Notes under the pieces: generated by a model
What the model was told of the DNA's origin: nothing
Database searches by the model: none
Seen by the model: the letters and a program-made list of their open reading frames with translations, nothing else
NCBI GenBank assembly: GCA_949285775.1
Contig: CASEAD010000099.1
Coordinates: 1-5,916, forward strand
Source: an uncultured bacterium
Lineage (GTDB): Bacteria; Bacillota_I; Bacilli_A; RF39; UBA660
Length of the DNA stretch: 5,916 nucleotides
Reading direction: 5' to 3'
In this document: positions 5,576 to 5,916 of the stretch, in pieces
Position numbering within the stretch: the stretch's first letter is position 1
Layout: each line of letters begins with the position of its first letter
Program-made: the position numbers and the translations under genes

Positions 5576-5603
5576 TTGGTTATATTGTTTAATATAGTAT
5601 AAT
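5576..5603 (+). promoter_or_regulatory. Candidate promoter of the unrecognised 3' gene
   Basis: A perfect TATAAT (5598-5603) is preceded by TTGGTT (5576-5581, three of six consensus bases) with a 16-base spacer. The predicted start near 5610 gives a leader of about 18 bases containing the ribosome binding site AGAGGTG (5616-5622). It lies between the polymerase stop and the next gene. Confidence 0.5.
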
Positions 5604-5627
5604 ATGTATTATGATAGAGGTGTTAGG

Positions 5628-5916
5628 ATGAGTTTGTTTGATAAATTTAGAGATATTTTTGGTAATAGAGATGTTGAAAAAGATGGTTCTTTTGTTAATA
5701 TTCGGGGTGCTAGGATTAGGAATTTGCAAAAGTTGTTAGGAGAGGGAATTAATGTTGAAAGTAATGTAGTAGATATTGGTGTTGGTGATAATTATGATTT
5801 GATATTAAAGATAGGTAAGGATAGGTTTGATAGGCTATGTAAGGTTTATAATAAAGATAGTAGTTATTTTAGTGTATTTTTCTTAAATTTATTAGTGGAA
5901 AAGTCAGATTTTTTAG
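5628..5916 (+). CDS. Unrecognised protein, N-terminal 96 residues (3' end outside window)
   Basis: An open frame runs from the ATG at 5628 to the window end without a stop. The ribosome binding site AGAGGTG (5616-5622) lies 5 bases ahead, and a promoter with a perfect TATAAT lies further upstream. The visible protein starts MSLFDKFRDIFGNRD, an amphipathic helix-like opening. It continues with a basic segment around NIRGARIRNLQKLLG (24-38), an acidic beta-like segment VVDIGVGDNYDLILKIG (47-63) and a hydrophobic stretch SVFFLNLLV (82-90). There is no signal peptide. G-rich codon use matches the polymerase gene before it. I recognise no family, and no function is proposed. The strong initiation signals and codon use make it a probable real gene. 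Confidence 0.75.
   Translation, partial: MSLFDKFRDIFGNRDVEKDGSFVNIRGARIRNLQKLLGEGINVESNVVDIGVGDNYDLILKIGKDRFDRLCKVYNKDSSYFSVFFLNLLVEKSDFL

Overview
The window comes from a very A+T-rich bacterial chromosome, well under one third G+C by eye. Tryptophan is TGG and one gene ends in TGA, so the standard bacterial code fits and the Mycoplasma code does not. Shine-Dalgarno sequences are strong (AGGAGG, AAGGTGAT). A divergent member of the Bacillus YjbA family (DUF3603), an AT-biased codon use and a clostridial/bacillar type of Y-family polymerase together suggest a Firmicutes/Bacilli-like organism, possibly one of the small-genome uncultured gut lineages. The lineage is an inference.

Left part (1-1161): the C-terminal 78 residues of enolase (+) end at a hairpin that also serves as terminator for the convergent minus-strand genes. 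The minus genes are, in transcription order, a motif-altered VirD4/TraG-like ATPase without a membrane anchor (2538-1162), a 69-residue protein with two membrane helices (1104-895), and a DUF3603 protein (898-281) whose start overlaps the previous stop as ATGA. These three probably form one transcription unit, with a possible internal promoter before the small membrane protein.

Middle (2539-3097): a 94-bp divergent promoter region separates the VirD4-like gene from a + strand gene for a 154-residue protein made of little more than an AraC-type DNA-binding domain. It is a natural candidate regulator of the divergent operon.

Right part (3131-5916): rmuC (-) and a Y-family DNA polymerase gene (+) diverge from a 142-bp A+T-rich region. 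Both act in DNA repair or genome maintenance. A promoter with a perfect TATAAT then leads into an unrecognised gene cut by the window end.

The points most worth following up are three. The VirD4-like protein has several nucleotide-site motifs altered at once and stands alone, without relaxase or other type IV secretion genes. The adjacent small protein could act as a membrane anchor supplied in trans. Predicted -10 boxes repeatedly sit exactly one transcription-start spacing ahead of the Shine-Dalgarno sequence. No rRNA, tRNA, CRISPR array or insertion sequence was seen.
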